Shown here: positions 14,764-23,065 of the stretch, piece after piece
Position numbering within the stretch: the first letter of the stretch is position 1
How the letters are laid out: every line of letters starts with the position of its first letter
DNA from: a bacterium
GTDB taxonomy: Bacteria > Bdellovibrionota_C > UBA2361 > OMII01
Reading direction: 5' to 3'
DNA: 33,961 bases
Assembly: GCA_017853605.1 (NCBI GenBank)
Contig: JAFMJG010000013.1
Coordinates: 1-33,961, forward strand
The notes under the pieces: generated by a model
Told to the model about the DNA's origin: nothing
Databases searched by the model: none
What the model saw: only the letters and a program-made list of their open reading frames with translations
Position numbers and translations under genes: made by a program

Positions 14764-15354
14764 CTAAGGCGTGGCCCCATTCTCAAGGGATAGCTGGTAG
14801 GCCGACCAGATATCAATTGCCGTGATCTCGCTCTCAAGCTCCCGGCTGTCGACCGACAGGTAGAGCCTATTGTCCACAAACGTTGCCTGCCACTCCGGGC
14901 TTGAGCGGGACAGGGGCAGGAGCTCGTCGAGGAGCTCGCTGTTGATGAGGTAAAACTGGATGCCCTCAACCCAGTTTGACCTGCTGCCGCGCAGCATATG
15001 GCAGAACTCAGGAACTTGCTCTGGCCCGTAAAAATAGATCCGGTGCTCGGCTTTGGGGGCTGCCCGAAGGGAATGTTCAAGCTTGCGACGCTCAGGACAC
15101 CCCACCTGCACCCACAGCAACAGCTCGCCGGTGATGTCCCGGCTCCAGATCGTTGGGTCCTTGGGGTCAAAGAGCCCGCCCGAAAAGGCTTGGCCGGGCC
15201 GGTAGCAGTGCACGAATGCCAACATGCGTGCGTGCAGGTGGTGCAGAGACTCCATCGGATGGAGGGGCACCTTCACCCGAAAGCGCTCGAAGACCCCCCG
15301 GTCTGAGTGGTTCAGCTCAATGGTAAAATTGTAGAACGCTGTGGCGAAGGACAT
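14764..15354 (-). CDS. yaeQ: YaeQ family protein
   Basis: The 196-aa product matches the YaeQ family: an N-terminal FATAFYNFTIEL strand, a HPMESLHHLHARMLAFVH helix, the GLFDPKDPTIWSRDITGELLLWVQVG segment containing the conserved acidic and basic residues, and a C-terminal LYLSVDSRELESEI region. YaeQ has a PD-(D/E)XK nuclease-like fold by structure; its cellular role is unsettled, and an early proposal of an RfaH-like function is doubtful. A good promoter lies 56 bases upstream and acyP follows immediately, so yaeQ-acyP form an operon. Confidence 0.92.
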   Translation of the reverse strand: MSFATAFYNFTIELNHSDRGVFERFRVKVPLHPMESLHHLHARMLAFVHCYRPGQAFSGGLFDPKDPTIWSRDITGELLLWVQVGCPERRKLEHSLRAAPKAEHRIYFYGPEQVPEFCHMLRGSRSNWVEGIQFYLINSELLDELLPLSRSSPEWQATFVDNRLYLSVDSRELESEITAIDIWSAYQLSLENGATP

Positions 15355-15409
15355 CTCTGGCTGAATAGTGACCGCCCCCCCTGTGCAGGGAAGAGCTTCT
15401 CTCTTACGC

Positions 15410-15439
15410 TCTATAGCCTTCGCTGCCGGGTATAGTCAA
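15410..15439 (-). promoter_or_regulatory. Sigma-70-type promoter for yaeQ-acyP
   Basis: On the minus strand TTGACT (15434-15439) and TATAGA (15410-15415) are separated by 18 bases. The match is good for both boxes and the gap to the yaeQ start at 15354 is 55 bases. It lies just beyond the terminator of the sigma-factor gene, as expected for a new transcription unit. Confidence 0.7.
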
Positions 15440-15458
15440 AGAGGGCTCCCGTAGGGAG

Positions 15459-15505
15459 AAAAAAGCCGGGGGCTGAAAGGCCTCTGCAGCCTCTCAACCC
15501 CCGGC
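15459..15505 (-). terminator. Intrinsic terminator of the ECF sigma-factor gene
   Basis: On the minus strand the arms 15489-15505 and 15465-15481 pair over 17 bp (two G-U pairs) around a 7-base loop, followed by T6 (15464-15459). It begins 20 bases after the sigma-factor stop codon and makes that gene a single-gene transcription unit. Confidence 0.93.
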
Positions 15506-15524
15506 ACACTGGAGCAAAAACTAG

Positions 15525-16151
15525 TTAAACGACATGAGCGGGCTCAACGTCGTCGAGCTCTGCCATATTCCGGTATCCCTGGTAGTGGGCCTTAAGCTTC
15601 TCCCGCATGATGAGCCGGGAGCGGTGAAGCCTGCTCTTAACGGCCGGCACCGAAAGCTGCAGGATCCTTCCAACGGTCTCGTTTGAGAGCCCATCGATGT
15701 CCCTGAGGATAAAGATCGCCTTGTAATCCTCGGGCAGCTGGTCCACGGCGCATTGGATTGCGGTGCGAAGCTCATGACGTGAGGTCATGAAATCCACATC
15801 ATACAGCTCAGTGCGGTTGCCGACCCAATTCTGCTTTATGGTGGGCTCGACATCTTCGAGCGACACGGATCGGCGGCGGTTACGGGCGCGGATCTTCATG
15901 AAGCTGGCGTTCATGGTTACCCGGTACAGCCAGCTTGAGAACTGTGCCTTGTGCTCGAAGCTCTGCACCTTTGTGAGCACGGTGATAAAAACTTCCTGAA
16001 GAATCTCCTCGGCATCTTCCTGGCAGCGGGTAATCCTCAGGGCTAAGTTGAGGACCTTCGAGCCGTACCTTTCCACCAACTCCTCGAAGCAGTCATCCTG
16101 GCGGCTCGTTACTCCCTTAACAAGTTCAACGTCCGTTCTTCGTGTGGCCAT
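15525..16151 (-). CDS. ECF-type (RpoE-like) RNA polymerase sigma factor
   Basis: This is a group 4 sigma-70 factor of 208 aa that would direct RNA polymerase to a specific promoter set. Region 2 (about 20-90) includes the core-binding and -10 recognition segment with RITRCQEDAEEILQEVF and FSSWLYRVTMN. Region 4 (about 135-190) includes LPEDYKAIFILRDIDGLS and the helix-turn-helix NETVGRILQLSVPAVKSRLHRSR. ATG at 16151 is chosen because GGAGGG lies a few bases before it; a longer reading frame to 16196 lacks such a site. No anti-sigma factor is next to it: the gene is monocistronic with its own terminator. A 20-residue acidic C-terminal tail follows region 4. Confidence 0.95.
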   Translation of the reverse strand: MATRRTDVELVKGVTSRQDDCFEELVERYGSKVLNLALRITRCQEDAEEILQEVFITVLTKVQSFEHKAQFSSWLYRVTMNASFMKIRARNRRRSVSLEDVEPTIKQNWVGNRTELYDVDFMTSRHELRTAIQCAVDQLPEDYKAIFILRDIDGLSNETVGRILQLSVPAVKSRLHRSRLIMREKLKAHYQGYRNMAELDDVEPAHVV

Positions 16152-16532
16152 AGCTCCCTCCAAAAAACCGTCTCCCAATGGTCTCCAACCTGTCATAGCT
16201 TCGTTGCCCAGTTGTCACGGATTTGTAAAAACGGCCGCAGCAATTCGGTGAATTTTGTCACTGCAACGCTTCCCGCGGGCGTCGCAAAAAGGAGAGAGAA
16301 TGCCGGCTCACTGTGCTTGTGTAGTGGTCTTAGCGGGTTAGGATCTGGCGAAACGCGAGCGCCCCCTTGGGCCGGGCGCGGGGTCCTCCAGGGCAGCGTA
16401 AATGGGCGGCCCACGGCGAATTCGCTTGACTGCAGAAAGCGCCAGCCGGTACCCGGGAGTGAACGGGCATGACATCTGCGCCAAAGCGTGACAATATCCT
16501 GCGGTCAGAAAAAGAGAGAGGCTCGCCGCCAT
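16152..16532. other. Divergent intergenic region between the sigma factor and yggX
   Basis: There is no supported gene in these 381 bases. Weak features are an 8-base palindrome CCCGCGGG (16272-16279) and a TTGACT at 16426-16431 facing yggX whose matching -10 (GTACCC) is poor. The upstream region of the sigma gene gave no confident promoter. No tRNA was seen. Confidence 0.6.
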
Positions 16533-16817
16533 ATGCCAAGAACAGTCCTGTGCGCAAAATTTCACAAAGAGCTCCCCGGCCTAGAAAAGCCCCCGTTTGG
16601 CGGAGAGATCGGAACGAAGATCTTCGAGAGGGTGTCCCAGCAGGCCTGGGACCAGTGGAGCAAGGACGTCCAGATCAAGGTGCTTAACGAGTACCGGCTC
16701 AACATGGGCGACCCCCGCGACTACAAGGTGCTCGTTGACCAGATGCTCCGTTTTCTCGGCCTAGAGGATGGGGCGGTTGCTGAGGTTGAGAACTCTGAGC
16801 GGGGCCGCCGTCAATGA
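16533..16817 (+). CDS. yggX: Fe(2+)-trafficking / oxidative damage protection protein YggX
   Basis: YggX-family proteins are small cytosolic proteins that protect iron-sulfur enzymes from oxidative damage and may handle Fe(II). The 94-aa product begins MPRTVLCAKFHKELPGLE with the conserved Cys7, followed by PPFGGEIGTKIFERVSQQAWDQW and the family hallmark LNEYRLNMGDPRDYK. ATG at 16533 is preferred over an in-frame upstream start at 16488 because family members begin right at this motif. It overlaps proC by four bases (ATGA), so the two are co-translated. Confidence 0.93.
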   Translation: MPRTVLCAKFHKELPGLEKPPFGGEIGTKIFERVSQQAWDQWSKDVQIKVLNEYRLNMGDPRDYKVLVDQMLRFLGLEDGAVAEVENSERGRRQ

Positions 16818-17623
16818 CCGTAGCCCTGGTTGGAGTCGGCAATCTCGGAAAAGCCCTCCTTGAGAGCCTGCTCGCCTCTTCGTACCGGTCCGAGGATGTT
16901 ATTCTCATAGAGCGTGGTGAGGAGGAGCGGCTAGCCTTGTCGCGTCGGTACGGGTGCCGGGTTGGCCAGAGCGTGCCCCCTGGCACCCATCTGGGAGCGG
17001 GGGATGTCATCGTGCTCACCGTTAAGCCCCAGGATGCTGACACGGCGTGCGCCCAGCTCAGGCCAGTGCTCACCCGCGATGTCGTGGTGCTCTCGTGCAT
17101 GGCGGGAGTTTCATGCCGGAGCCTCGCTGGATTCCTCGGAACCCCCAAAGTCGCGCGAGCGATGCCAAACCTGGGCGCGGCTTTCCGCGAAAGCGCGTCT
17201 GCTGTCTTCATGCCGCCGGAGCTGTCGGATGACGAGGTGCGGCATGTGCTCGCCATAGTCAACTCGTGTGGAAAGGCGTGGAGGGTCGAGCGCGAAGAGC
17301 TGATCGATGTGGCGACGGCTGTGGCGGGAAGCGGCCCAGCCTACCTCTGCTGGCTGGCGGAGCAGCTGGAGGGAGTGGCGATCGAGTCTGGATTTGCGCC
17401 CCACGATGCCCATGCCCTCGTTCTCCAGACCTTCAAGGGCGCAATAAGCGTCTTGGAGGGCTCGGCAGAGAGCTTCGCGTCGCTGCGAAAGCGTGTCACG
17501 TCGCCAAACGGCACAACTGCTGCAGCAATCTCGGTGCTCGACGAGCGAGTGGCATCGGATCATGTGCGGGATGCTGTCAGGGCGGCGCTCCAGCGGGCCC
17601 GCGAGCTGAGCGGCGTGCGCTAG
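16814..17623 (+). CDS. proC: Pyrroline-5-carboxylate reductase
   Basis: ProC catalyses the last step of proline synthesis, the NAD(P)H-dependent reduction of pyrroline-5-carboxylate in the cytosol. The 269-aa product has the family length. The N-terminal Rossmann motif GVGNLGKAL (7-15) is present, TVKPQDAD follows near residue 74, and the C-terminal dimerisation domain carries the signature region from VAGSGPAY (about 171-178) to RKRVTSPNGTT (about 226-236). It is coupled to yggX by a four-base overlap. No clear terminator follows. Confidence 0.96.
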   Translation: MTVALVGVGNLGKALLESLLASSYRSEDVILIERGEEERLALSRRYGCRVGQSVPPGTHLGAGDVIVLTVKPQDADTACAQLRPVLTRDVVVLSCMAGVSCRSLAGFLGTPKVARAMPNLGAAFRESASAVFMPPELSDDEVRHVLAIVNSCGKAWRVEREELIDVATAVAGSGPAYLCWLAEQLEGVAIESGFAPHDAHALVLQTFKGAISVLEGSAESFASLRKRVTSPNGTTAAAISVLDERVASDHVRDAVRAALQRARELSGVR

Positions 17624-17980
17624 TCGGGCGCGGTCATTAGGCTCGTAGCTCGTCACGCACGCTCTCAGCAGCATGAGGTCGGCGTGGGGCAGATTTTTCC
17701 TGGTCCAACCGCCCAAACTTCCTTTCTTTTTCTCCTGCGGGTTTTCTCCTCAAGCGTTCGGCGGGCTCCTCCGATACTCCCCTTACAGGCGAGAAAGACA
17801 GTAAATCGCCGGAATCCGCTGTACCCGCCGATGTCGTTACGAAAGGAAGCATTCGGCGGTTAGTCCAAGGATGGATTAGCAGTTCAATCGCAGCCGACTT
17901 GAGAAGCGCAGTTCCTGCCAGTCTGTGGCAGGGCTCGGGTGGCGAACTTGATGAGCTAAACAACCGAGGATTACACCAAT
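17624..17980. other. Intergenic region upstream of fliS
   Basis: There is no supported gene in these 357 bases. A 7-bp hairpin (CCTGCCA 17914-17920, TGGCAGG 17926-17932) lies 50 bases before fliS. The 14-base stretch TGGGGCAGATTTTT (17685-17698) recurs at 24213-24226, upstream of the other large glycosyltransferase gene. TAAA (17802) and GCCGAT (17827) recall a flagellar sigma-28 promoter, but the spacer is 21 rather than about 15 bases. No sigma-54 site was convincing. Confidence 0.55.
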
Positions 17981-18433
17981 ATGTACGGCAAAAACCCGCA
18001 CGACGCATACCAAGCAGTTCAGGTTACGACGACCGACCGCGGCCGCCTGCTTCTGATGATGTACGAAGGGGCGATCAAATTCCTCAAGCTTTCCGTGGTG
18101 GGACTTGAGGAGAAGGACATCCCTAAGTTCTGCCGCTACCTGGGCAAGGGCCAGGCAATCATCGCGGAGCTCATGAACACGCTAGACTTCGAGAAGGGAG
18201 GGTCCATCGCCCGTGACCTCGACCGCCTGTACGACTTTATGCTCTTCTACCTAAGCGAAGCGAACTTGTACCGTGACCAGGTGCGCATCACGAAGGTCAT
18301 CGGGCTCATAGACACGATTTACTCGGCGTATCGAGAGATCATCGAGGGCAAGGCAGCAGATGCCCCGATGTCCTCGACGGTCGAGGCGGAGAAGATCGGG
18401 GAAGCCCTGCGCAAGCTTCAGGTGGCCCTGTAA
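17981..18433 (+). CDS. fliS: Flagellin-specific chaperone FliS
   Basis: FliS binds the C-terminal helices of flagellin in the cytosol, prevents early polymerisation and delivers it to the flagellar export gate. The 150-aa product is all-helical and starts with the family pattern NPHDAYQAVQVTTTDRGRLLLMMYEGAIKFLK, followed by NTLDFEKGGSIARDLDRLYDFMLFYLSEANLYRD, the conserved flagellin-binding region. A GAGGA Shine-Dalgarno lies ten bases before the ATG. No flagellin, fliD or other structural flagellar gene is in the window. Its downstream neighbours on the same strand are glycosyltransferases, which implies flagellin modification. Confidence 0.96.
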   Translation: MYGKNPHDAYQAVQVTTTDRGRLLLMMYEGAIKFLKLSVVGLEEKDIPKFCRYLGKGQAIIAELMNTLDFEKGGSIARDLDRLYDFMLFYLSEANLYRDQVRITKVIGLIDTIYSAYREIIEGKAADAPMSSTVEAEKIGEALRKLQVAL

Positions 18434-18559
18434 GGCGAGACACATCAGCCGGTTAGGCATATTGGGGCGCTTCAGCCATGGCCCTGTCCATTTCGGCAGC
18501 CCAAGGCCCAGGAGACGCATCCTAACCTTCACGTCCCCCTCCATTTAAAGCCGGGGGCT

Positions 18560-21376
18560 ATGCCTCGCCGCGAGCAAGCGGCCTGGCTTCGTGATGGGCT
18601 TACCATGGTTAACGTACGCAAGCTTGCAGAACAGATTCGCCACGAGATCGACAGGAGCCTGAGTCTCAGCGCTCCGGGCGCCGGCGGCACCTTGCCCGCT
18701 GATGAGGCGCTGCTTTGGCAGAGCGGCGAGAGAGATTTTGCGAAGATTTTGGGGAGCCTCCCTCATGGGGAGAACTGCACTGCAGTTGAGATCGGCTGCC
18801 GCCATGGGCGCATGCTCAAGGCTGCATCGCGCAACTTCGGCAGGGTCGTTGGAATTGATGTCTCAGAGCTGGCTATCGCCCGTGCACGGGATGCGCTGGG
18901 CGCCAACCCGAAAGTTGAGCTGGCCGCGAGCCATGAGCTCGATCTACGGCCCATTTCGGACTGCTCCGCTGACCTGGTGTGGAGCTTCTCTGCGCTATCG
19001 ACCATGCCCCCGCTCGCGGTCGCGTCCTTCCTTAGGGACAGCAGGCGAGTGCTTAAGGCTAGCGGGGCGCTCCGCATCCAGCTTCTCTTCGGGCGGGAGC
19101 TCGTTATTAAGAGCGACGACATCCTTCATCCTCGAGTGTACCAGCGGGAGGCCTTCGAGCAGGCGGCTCGGCTGGCAGGGATGCGGGTAGCGGCCACAGA
19201 GCCTTCGCTGCCGGAGCTTAGCAGCGCCCTGCGGGCTCGCGGCGTGGAGTCAGCGACGCTCACATTGGTGCCTGATGGAGCGCCAGCATCGGTGGAGGCG
19301 ATAGCGCAGGCGCTGACGACCCTGAGCGGCGAAGAGTCCCCCTCTCTGCAGGCTCTTCCCGACCTTGAGGCCCTCTCAAAGATCGGGTTTGCTGCAGCCT
19401 TGGCGGAGCGGGGTGAGGAAGGGCGGGCCAGGCAGGTGCTTACCTACGTCGAGACGTGCTGTCGAGTCGCCGCAATGGACATTCAGGACATACTGGAGCG
19501 CGTAGTGGCAAAAGCCTCAGAGGTGCCTGCTGCGCCGGTCTCGGGCGATGCAGCGGCTCTTGCCGGCAACATGGAGGTGGTCCGCGAGCGTTTTCCGGCG
19601 GCATACCGCATCCTCTCTGAGGCGGGGAATGCCCCATCCGGAAAGGTGCGAGTGACGGGCACATCCCAGGGCCCGGCGGTCTGGCGAGAGGGGACCTGCC
19701 TCGATCACGCCGAGAAACCCCAGCAAGCGGCCGCCACCTGGGCCTCTCGTGCGCTCCTTGAAAAACGCGCTGCAGAGGCGCAGTCGGTCCTCGTTGTCGG
19801 ATTCGGGGGCGGCTACCACCTTGAGGAGCTGGCGCGGGGCAGCCGGCGAGAGGTTTGGTGTTTTGAGCCGAGCGCCGAGGCCCTCCACGCTGCCCTTGCC
19901 TCGCGGGACCTGCGGGCTTGCCTGAGGCAGCTTCGGGGGCTGTCGGTGTCACAGCCGGACCAGGACGCGCTCGACCAGGCGCAGGAGATCCTCGTGCGCC
20001 CCCAAAACGCGATGTTCGACGGCGAGCTCGTCCAGCCGCTTCGCTCGCAGATGGTCTCCCGCCAGGGACTCTCGCTGCTTCACCCCCGAATCGCGGTGCT
20101 TGGGCCGCTGCAGGGCGGAACAACGACGACCGGTTTCTACACGCAGGCGGCCCTGCAGCGCATCGGGCAGTGCTCCCGCGGAATGGACATGAGCGGCTTC
20201 AACAAGGGATATGAGCTGCTCGATGAAATGGTGCGCTCAGAGGGCGGCAGGGCGATTTCGAGATCGGCGTATGTCCAGGCGCTCACGACTGCGATGATGC
20301 AGAACTTCGAGGAGAAGCCGATTGACCTTCTCGTGTGCATGGCCCAGGCACCGGCCTCAGCTGCCTTCCTGGCCGAGATGCGGCGCCGGGGCGTCGTTAC
20401 TGCGCTCTGGTTCGTTGAGGACTACCTTCGCTTTACGTACTGGCGGGACATCGCAAAACACTACGACTTCGTGTTCACGATACAGAAGGGGGAATGCATT
20501 GATTCCATCAAGCGGGCCGGGGCTGGCGCCGTCCACTACCTGCCGATGGCATGCGATCCCCTGCTGCACCGGCCAATGGCGCTGGCTCCCGCGGAGCGCG
20601 AGGAGTGGGGCTCGCCGATCTCGTTTGTCGGGGCAGGGTACCACAATCGGCAGCAGATGTTTGCCTCGCTGGCGCACCTGCCCTTCAAGATTTGGGGCAG
20701 CGAGTGGCCCAGCTGCCGGCCATTTGACGCGATGGTGCAGCAAAATGCCCGCAGGATATCGCCTGAGGAGTACGTCAAAATCTTCAACGCATCAGCGATA
20801 AACCTTAACCTCCACTCCAGCACGGAGCGAGATGGAGTGGAGCCGAATGGGGACTTCGTCAACCCGCGCACCTTTGAGTTGGCTGCATGCGGCGCCTTTC
20901 AGCTGGTCGATGAGCGATCCCTGCTCGGGGAGTGCTTCACTGTTGGGCAGGAGCTGGCCACGTTCAGCAGCCTCGCCGACCTCAAGGACAAGATCGCCTA
21001 CTTCAGCGAGCGTCCCGAGGAGCGTGCTGCCTTTGCCGCGCGCGCGAGAGAGAGGGCGCTTCGTGACCACACGTATGACAAGCGGATGCAGCAGATGCTG
21101 GCGCTCATTTACGGCACCAAGTTCCAGCACCTCAAGGCCAGGGAGTCCTCCAGCCCCTGGAGCAAGATGGTGGAACGCAGCTCGGCCTGTCCGGAGCTTC
21201 GCGCCCGCTGTGAGACAGCGCGAGAGCGCGGGGAGCAGCCAACGCTGGACGCGCTCGTGTCTGATATTGTGACGGGCAAGGGGAAGCTCTCCGAAACTGA
21301 GCAGAAGCTCATGTTCCTGTTTCACGTGAAGAAGCACATCCTGCGGCCAGCCACGGCTGCCAAAGAGGGGGCGTAG
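18560..21376 (+). CDS. Methyltransferase / CgeB-type glycosyltransferase fusion
   Basis: This 938-aa protein joins at least two enzymes. Residues 74-215 are a class I SAM methyltransferase (AVEIGCRHGRML motif I at 75-86, VVGIDVSELAIARARDAL at 96-113). A middle part (about 240-500) has a second Rossmann-like glycine motif VLVVGFGGGYHLEEL (410-424). Residues 508-865 form a GT-B fold glycosyltransferase of the CgeB type (IAVLGPLQGGTTTTGFY, then ISFVGAGYHNRQQMF, and a C-terminal VNPRTFELAACGAFQLVDE donor-site region). It is likely cytosolic and may make or attach a methylated sugar on flagellin, given fliS 126 bases upstream. ATG at 18605 (MVNVRKLAEQ) is an alternative start; 18560 has GGGGG before it, which could pair with CCCCC at 18535. 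GT9 follows after four bases. Confidence 0.85.
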   Translation: MPRREQAAWLRDGLTMVNVRKLAEQIRHEIDRSLSLSAPGAGGTLPADEALLWQSGERDFAKILGSLPHGENCTAVEIGCRHGRMLKAASRNFGRVVGIDVSELAIARARDALGANPKVELAASHELDLRPISDCSADLVWSFSALSTMPPLAVASFLRDSRRVLKASGALRIQLLFGRELVIKSDDILHPRVYQREAFEQAARLAGMRVAATEPSLPELSSALRARGVESATLTLVPDGAPASVEAIAQALTTLSGEESPSLQALPDLEALSKIGFAAALAERGEEGRARQVLTYVETCCRVAAMDIQDILERVVAKASEVPAAPVSGDAAALAGNMEVVRERFPAAYRILSEAGNAPSGKVRVTGTSQGPAVWREGTCLDHAEKPQQAAATWASRALLEKRAAEAQSVLVVGFGGGYHLEELARGSRREVWCFEPSAEALHAALASRDLRACLRQLRGLSVSQPDQDALDQAQEILVRPQNAMFDGELVQPLRSQMVSRQGLSLLHPRIAVLGPLQGGTTTTGFYTQAALQRIGQCSRGMDMSGFNKGYELLDEMVRSEGGRAISRSAYVQALTTAMMQNFEEKPIDLLVCMAQAPASAAFLAEMRRRGVVTALWFVEDYLRFTYWRDIAKHYDFVFTIQKGECIDSIKRAGAGAVHYLPMACDPLLHRPMALAPAEREEWGSPISFVGAGYHNRQQMFASLAHLPFKIWGSEWPSCRPFDAMVQQNARRISPEEYVKIFNASAINLNLHSSTERDGVEPNGDFVNPRTFELAACGAFQLVDERSLLGECFTVGQELATFSSLADLKDKIAYFSERPEERAAFAARARERALRDHTYDKRMQQMLALIYGTKFQHLKARESSSPWSKMVERSSACPELRARCETARERGEQPTLDALVSDIVTGKGKLSETEQKLMFLFHVKKHILRPATAAKEGA

Positions 21377-21380
21377 CACG

Positions 21381-23030
21381 ATGAAAAAGCGATACCCACA
21401 CAAGAGCAAGGTGCTGCTGGTGAACATCACCCGCCTCGGGGACATGCTCCAGGCGACACCGACGATCGCCGGCTTGAAGGCTGAAAATCCGGACTGCCAC
21501 ATCACCGTGCTGGTCGAGAAGCAGTTTGCTGACGTGTGCCACGTGATCCCAAATATAGACGAGGTCCTAGGGCTCGACCTTGGCCTCGTATGCCGAAGCC
21601 TCGACCGCGAGGGGGACGGGATCGTGGACGCATACGAGTATGTTGATGAAATGGTCCAGCGGCTGCGTGCAGAGAGCTTTGACTACTGCCTCAACATGTC
21701 GTCCTCGGCATATACCGCACTGCTGCTGAACCTCGTGGGAATAGGCCGAAACGGGGGGTGGACCTCAGATGAGTTGGGCTATCGGGTGATAGAGTCAGAG
21801 TGGGCGCAGCTCTTTGCCACATCTGTCTTCCACCAAAACCGGCAGTACAACTCCCTTAACCTCGTCGACGTGTTTCGTTGCTCAGCTGATGTCGAGAAGC
21901 ATCCGCAAAAGCTTCTCATCAACGTAACTCCTGAATCGCTCTCGCACTGCGAGAGCCTCCTCTCCTCTGCCGGGTTTTCAAATACGGGGCCCTTGATTGC
22001 GGTTCAGGCGGGGGCGAGCCAGGCCAAGCGCCAGTGGTCGCCGTCGAGGTTCATCGCCCTGATCAAGATCTTGGCTGAGCAGCACAACGCCAGGGTCGTC
22101 CTGACCGGATCGCCAAAAGAGGCCGCAATCGTTGATCCGATCGTGGCGGGCTGCCGCTCGCCGAACGTCGTGTCCCTGGTTGGGAAGACCACCGTGCCAC
22201 AGCTGGCTGCCATGCTGAAGCTTGCGGACATCCTTGTGACGGGCGACACCGGCCCGATGCACATGGCAGTTGCAGTGGGGACACCGGTGGTCTCGATGTT
22301 CCTGGCCTCGGCCTACGGGTTTGAGACTGGGCCATACAGCGCAGACAACATTGTGCTGCAGCCTGTGATCGGGTGTGGGCCGTGCAACCCAAACAAGAGC
22401 TGCGGGCGGCCGGACTGCCACGACCAGATTACGCCGGAGCTTATTGCGCACCTGACGATGCAGCGGCTGGGCGGTCCAGTGCTCGAAATCTCCCCTGGGA
22501 TCGCTGATCCGGCAAAAGTGACGGTATACCGCTCCGCATTTGATGAGCACGGCTTCTGCGATCTCATCCCGATTAACGGAAAGCCCCTGGATCCCCTGGA
22601 CAGATACCGTCGGGCGTACCGCCAGCTGTGGCTTGAGGACCTCGGAGGTCTCGAGGTGGCTTCCAGCGAGCTTCCTCAGGCGCCCGGCCTTGCGGTGCTT
22701 GATGATGGGCTGAAGGGGCTTGAGGAGATAGTGGCGTGTGCTCAGGCTGGACAGGAGCTGATCAAGAGCCTTGAGAGGTGTATCAGGGATGTTTCGGTGC
22801 CGGCTGCACACCTGGGAAAGGTCAACGACCAGCTGACCGCCTTGGACAATAAAATCGAGAACTTAGGCTTTCAGTTTGGGCCCCTTGAGTCGTTGAGCAG
22901 GATGTTCGTCTTCGCCAAGGAGAATTTAAAGGGGTCGGATCCGCTCGACCTCGCATCTCAAATGAACAGGGCCTACCGGGATCTGGAACGTCGGTGCGGA
23001 AAGTTCGCCGCATACTACCGGGCAGTGTAG
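21381..23030 (+). CDS. GT9-family (heptosyltransferase-like) glycosyltransferase with helical C-terminal extension
   Basis: Residues 8-365 match the ADP-heptose:LPS heptosyltransferase family GT9: LLVNITRLGDMLQATP (12-27), the QAGASQAKRQWSPSRF acceptor-side loop (near 212) and VTGDTGPMHMAVAVGTPVVS (near 285-303). A cysteine-rich loop GPCNPNKSCGRPDCHDQI (near 331-348) is typical of the family. Beyond that, about 180 residues (370-549) are mostly helical and unlike LPS heptosyltransferases. The normal GT9 length is about 350 aa. The gene starts four bases after the upstream fusion gene and is surely co-transcribed. Between FliS and other glycosyltransferases, it more likely modifies flagellin than LPS, but the latter is not excluded. 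Confidence 0.88.
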   Translation: MKKRYPHKSKVLLVNITRLGDMLQATPTIAGLKAENPDCHITVLVEKQFADVCHVIPNIDEVLGLDLGLVCRSLDREGDGIVDAYEYVDEMVQRLRAESFDYCLNMSSSAYTALLLNLVGIGRNGGWTSDELGYRVIESEWAQLFATSVFHQNRQYNSLNLVDVFRCSADVEKHPQKLLINVTPESLSHCESLLSSAGFSNTGPLIAVQAGASQAKRQWSPSRFIALIKILAEQHNARVVLTGSPKEAAIVDPIVAGCRSPNVVSLVGKTTVPQLAAMLKLADILVTGDTGPMHMAVAVGTPVVSMFLASAYGFETGPYSADNIVLQPVIGCGPCNPNKSCGRPDCHDQITPELIAHLTMQRLGGPVLEISPGIADPAKVTVYRSAFDEHGFCDLIPINGKPLDPLDRYRRAYRQLWLEDLGGLEVASSELPQAPGLAVLDDGLKGLEEIVACAQAGQELIKSLERCIRDVSVPAAHLGKVNDQLTALDNKIENLGFQFGPLESLSRMFVFAKENLKGSDPLDLASQMNRAYRDLERRCGKFAAYYRAV

Positions 23031-23065
23031 GCAGCGCTCTAGCACTAAGCATAAAGAGAGGCACT

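Noticed and set aside
17802-17834. TAAA...GCCGAT resembling a sigma-28 flagellar promoter before fliS
   Set aside because: The spacer is 21 bases rather than about 15 and the second box is only partly matched.
19440-20123. A 227-codon minus-strand frame inside the methyltransferase/GT gene
   Set aside because: Arg/Pro/Ala/Gly-rich antisense frame with no motif and no ribosome site.
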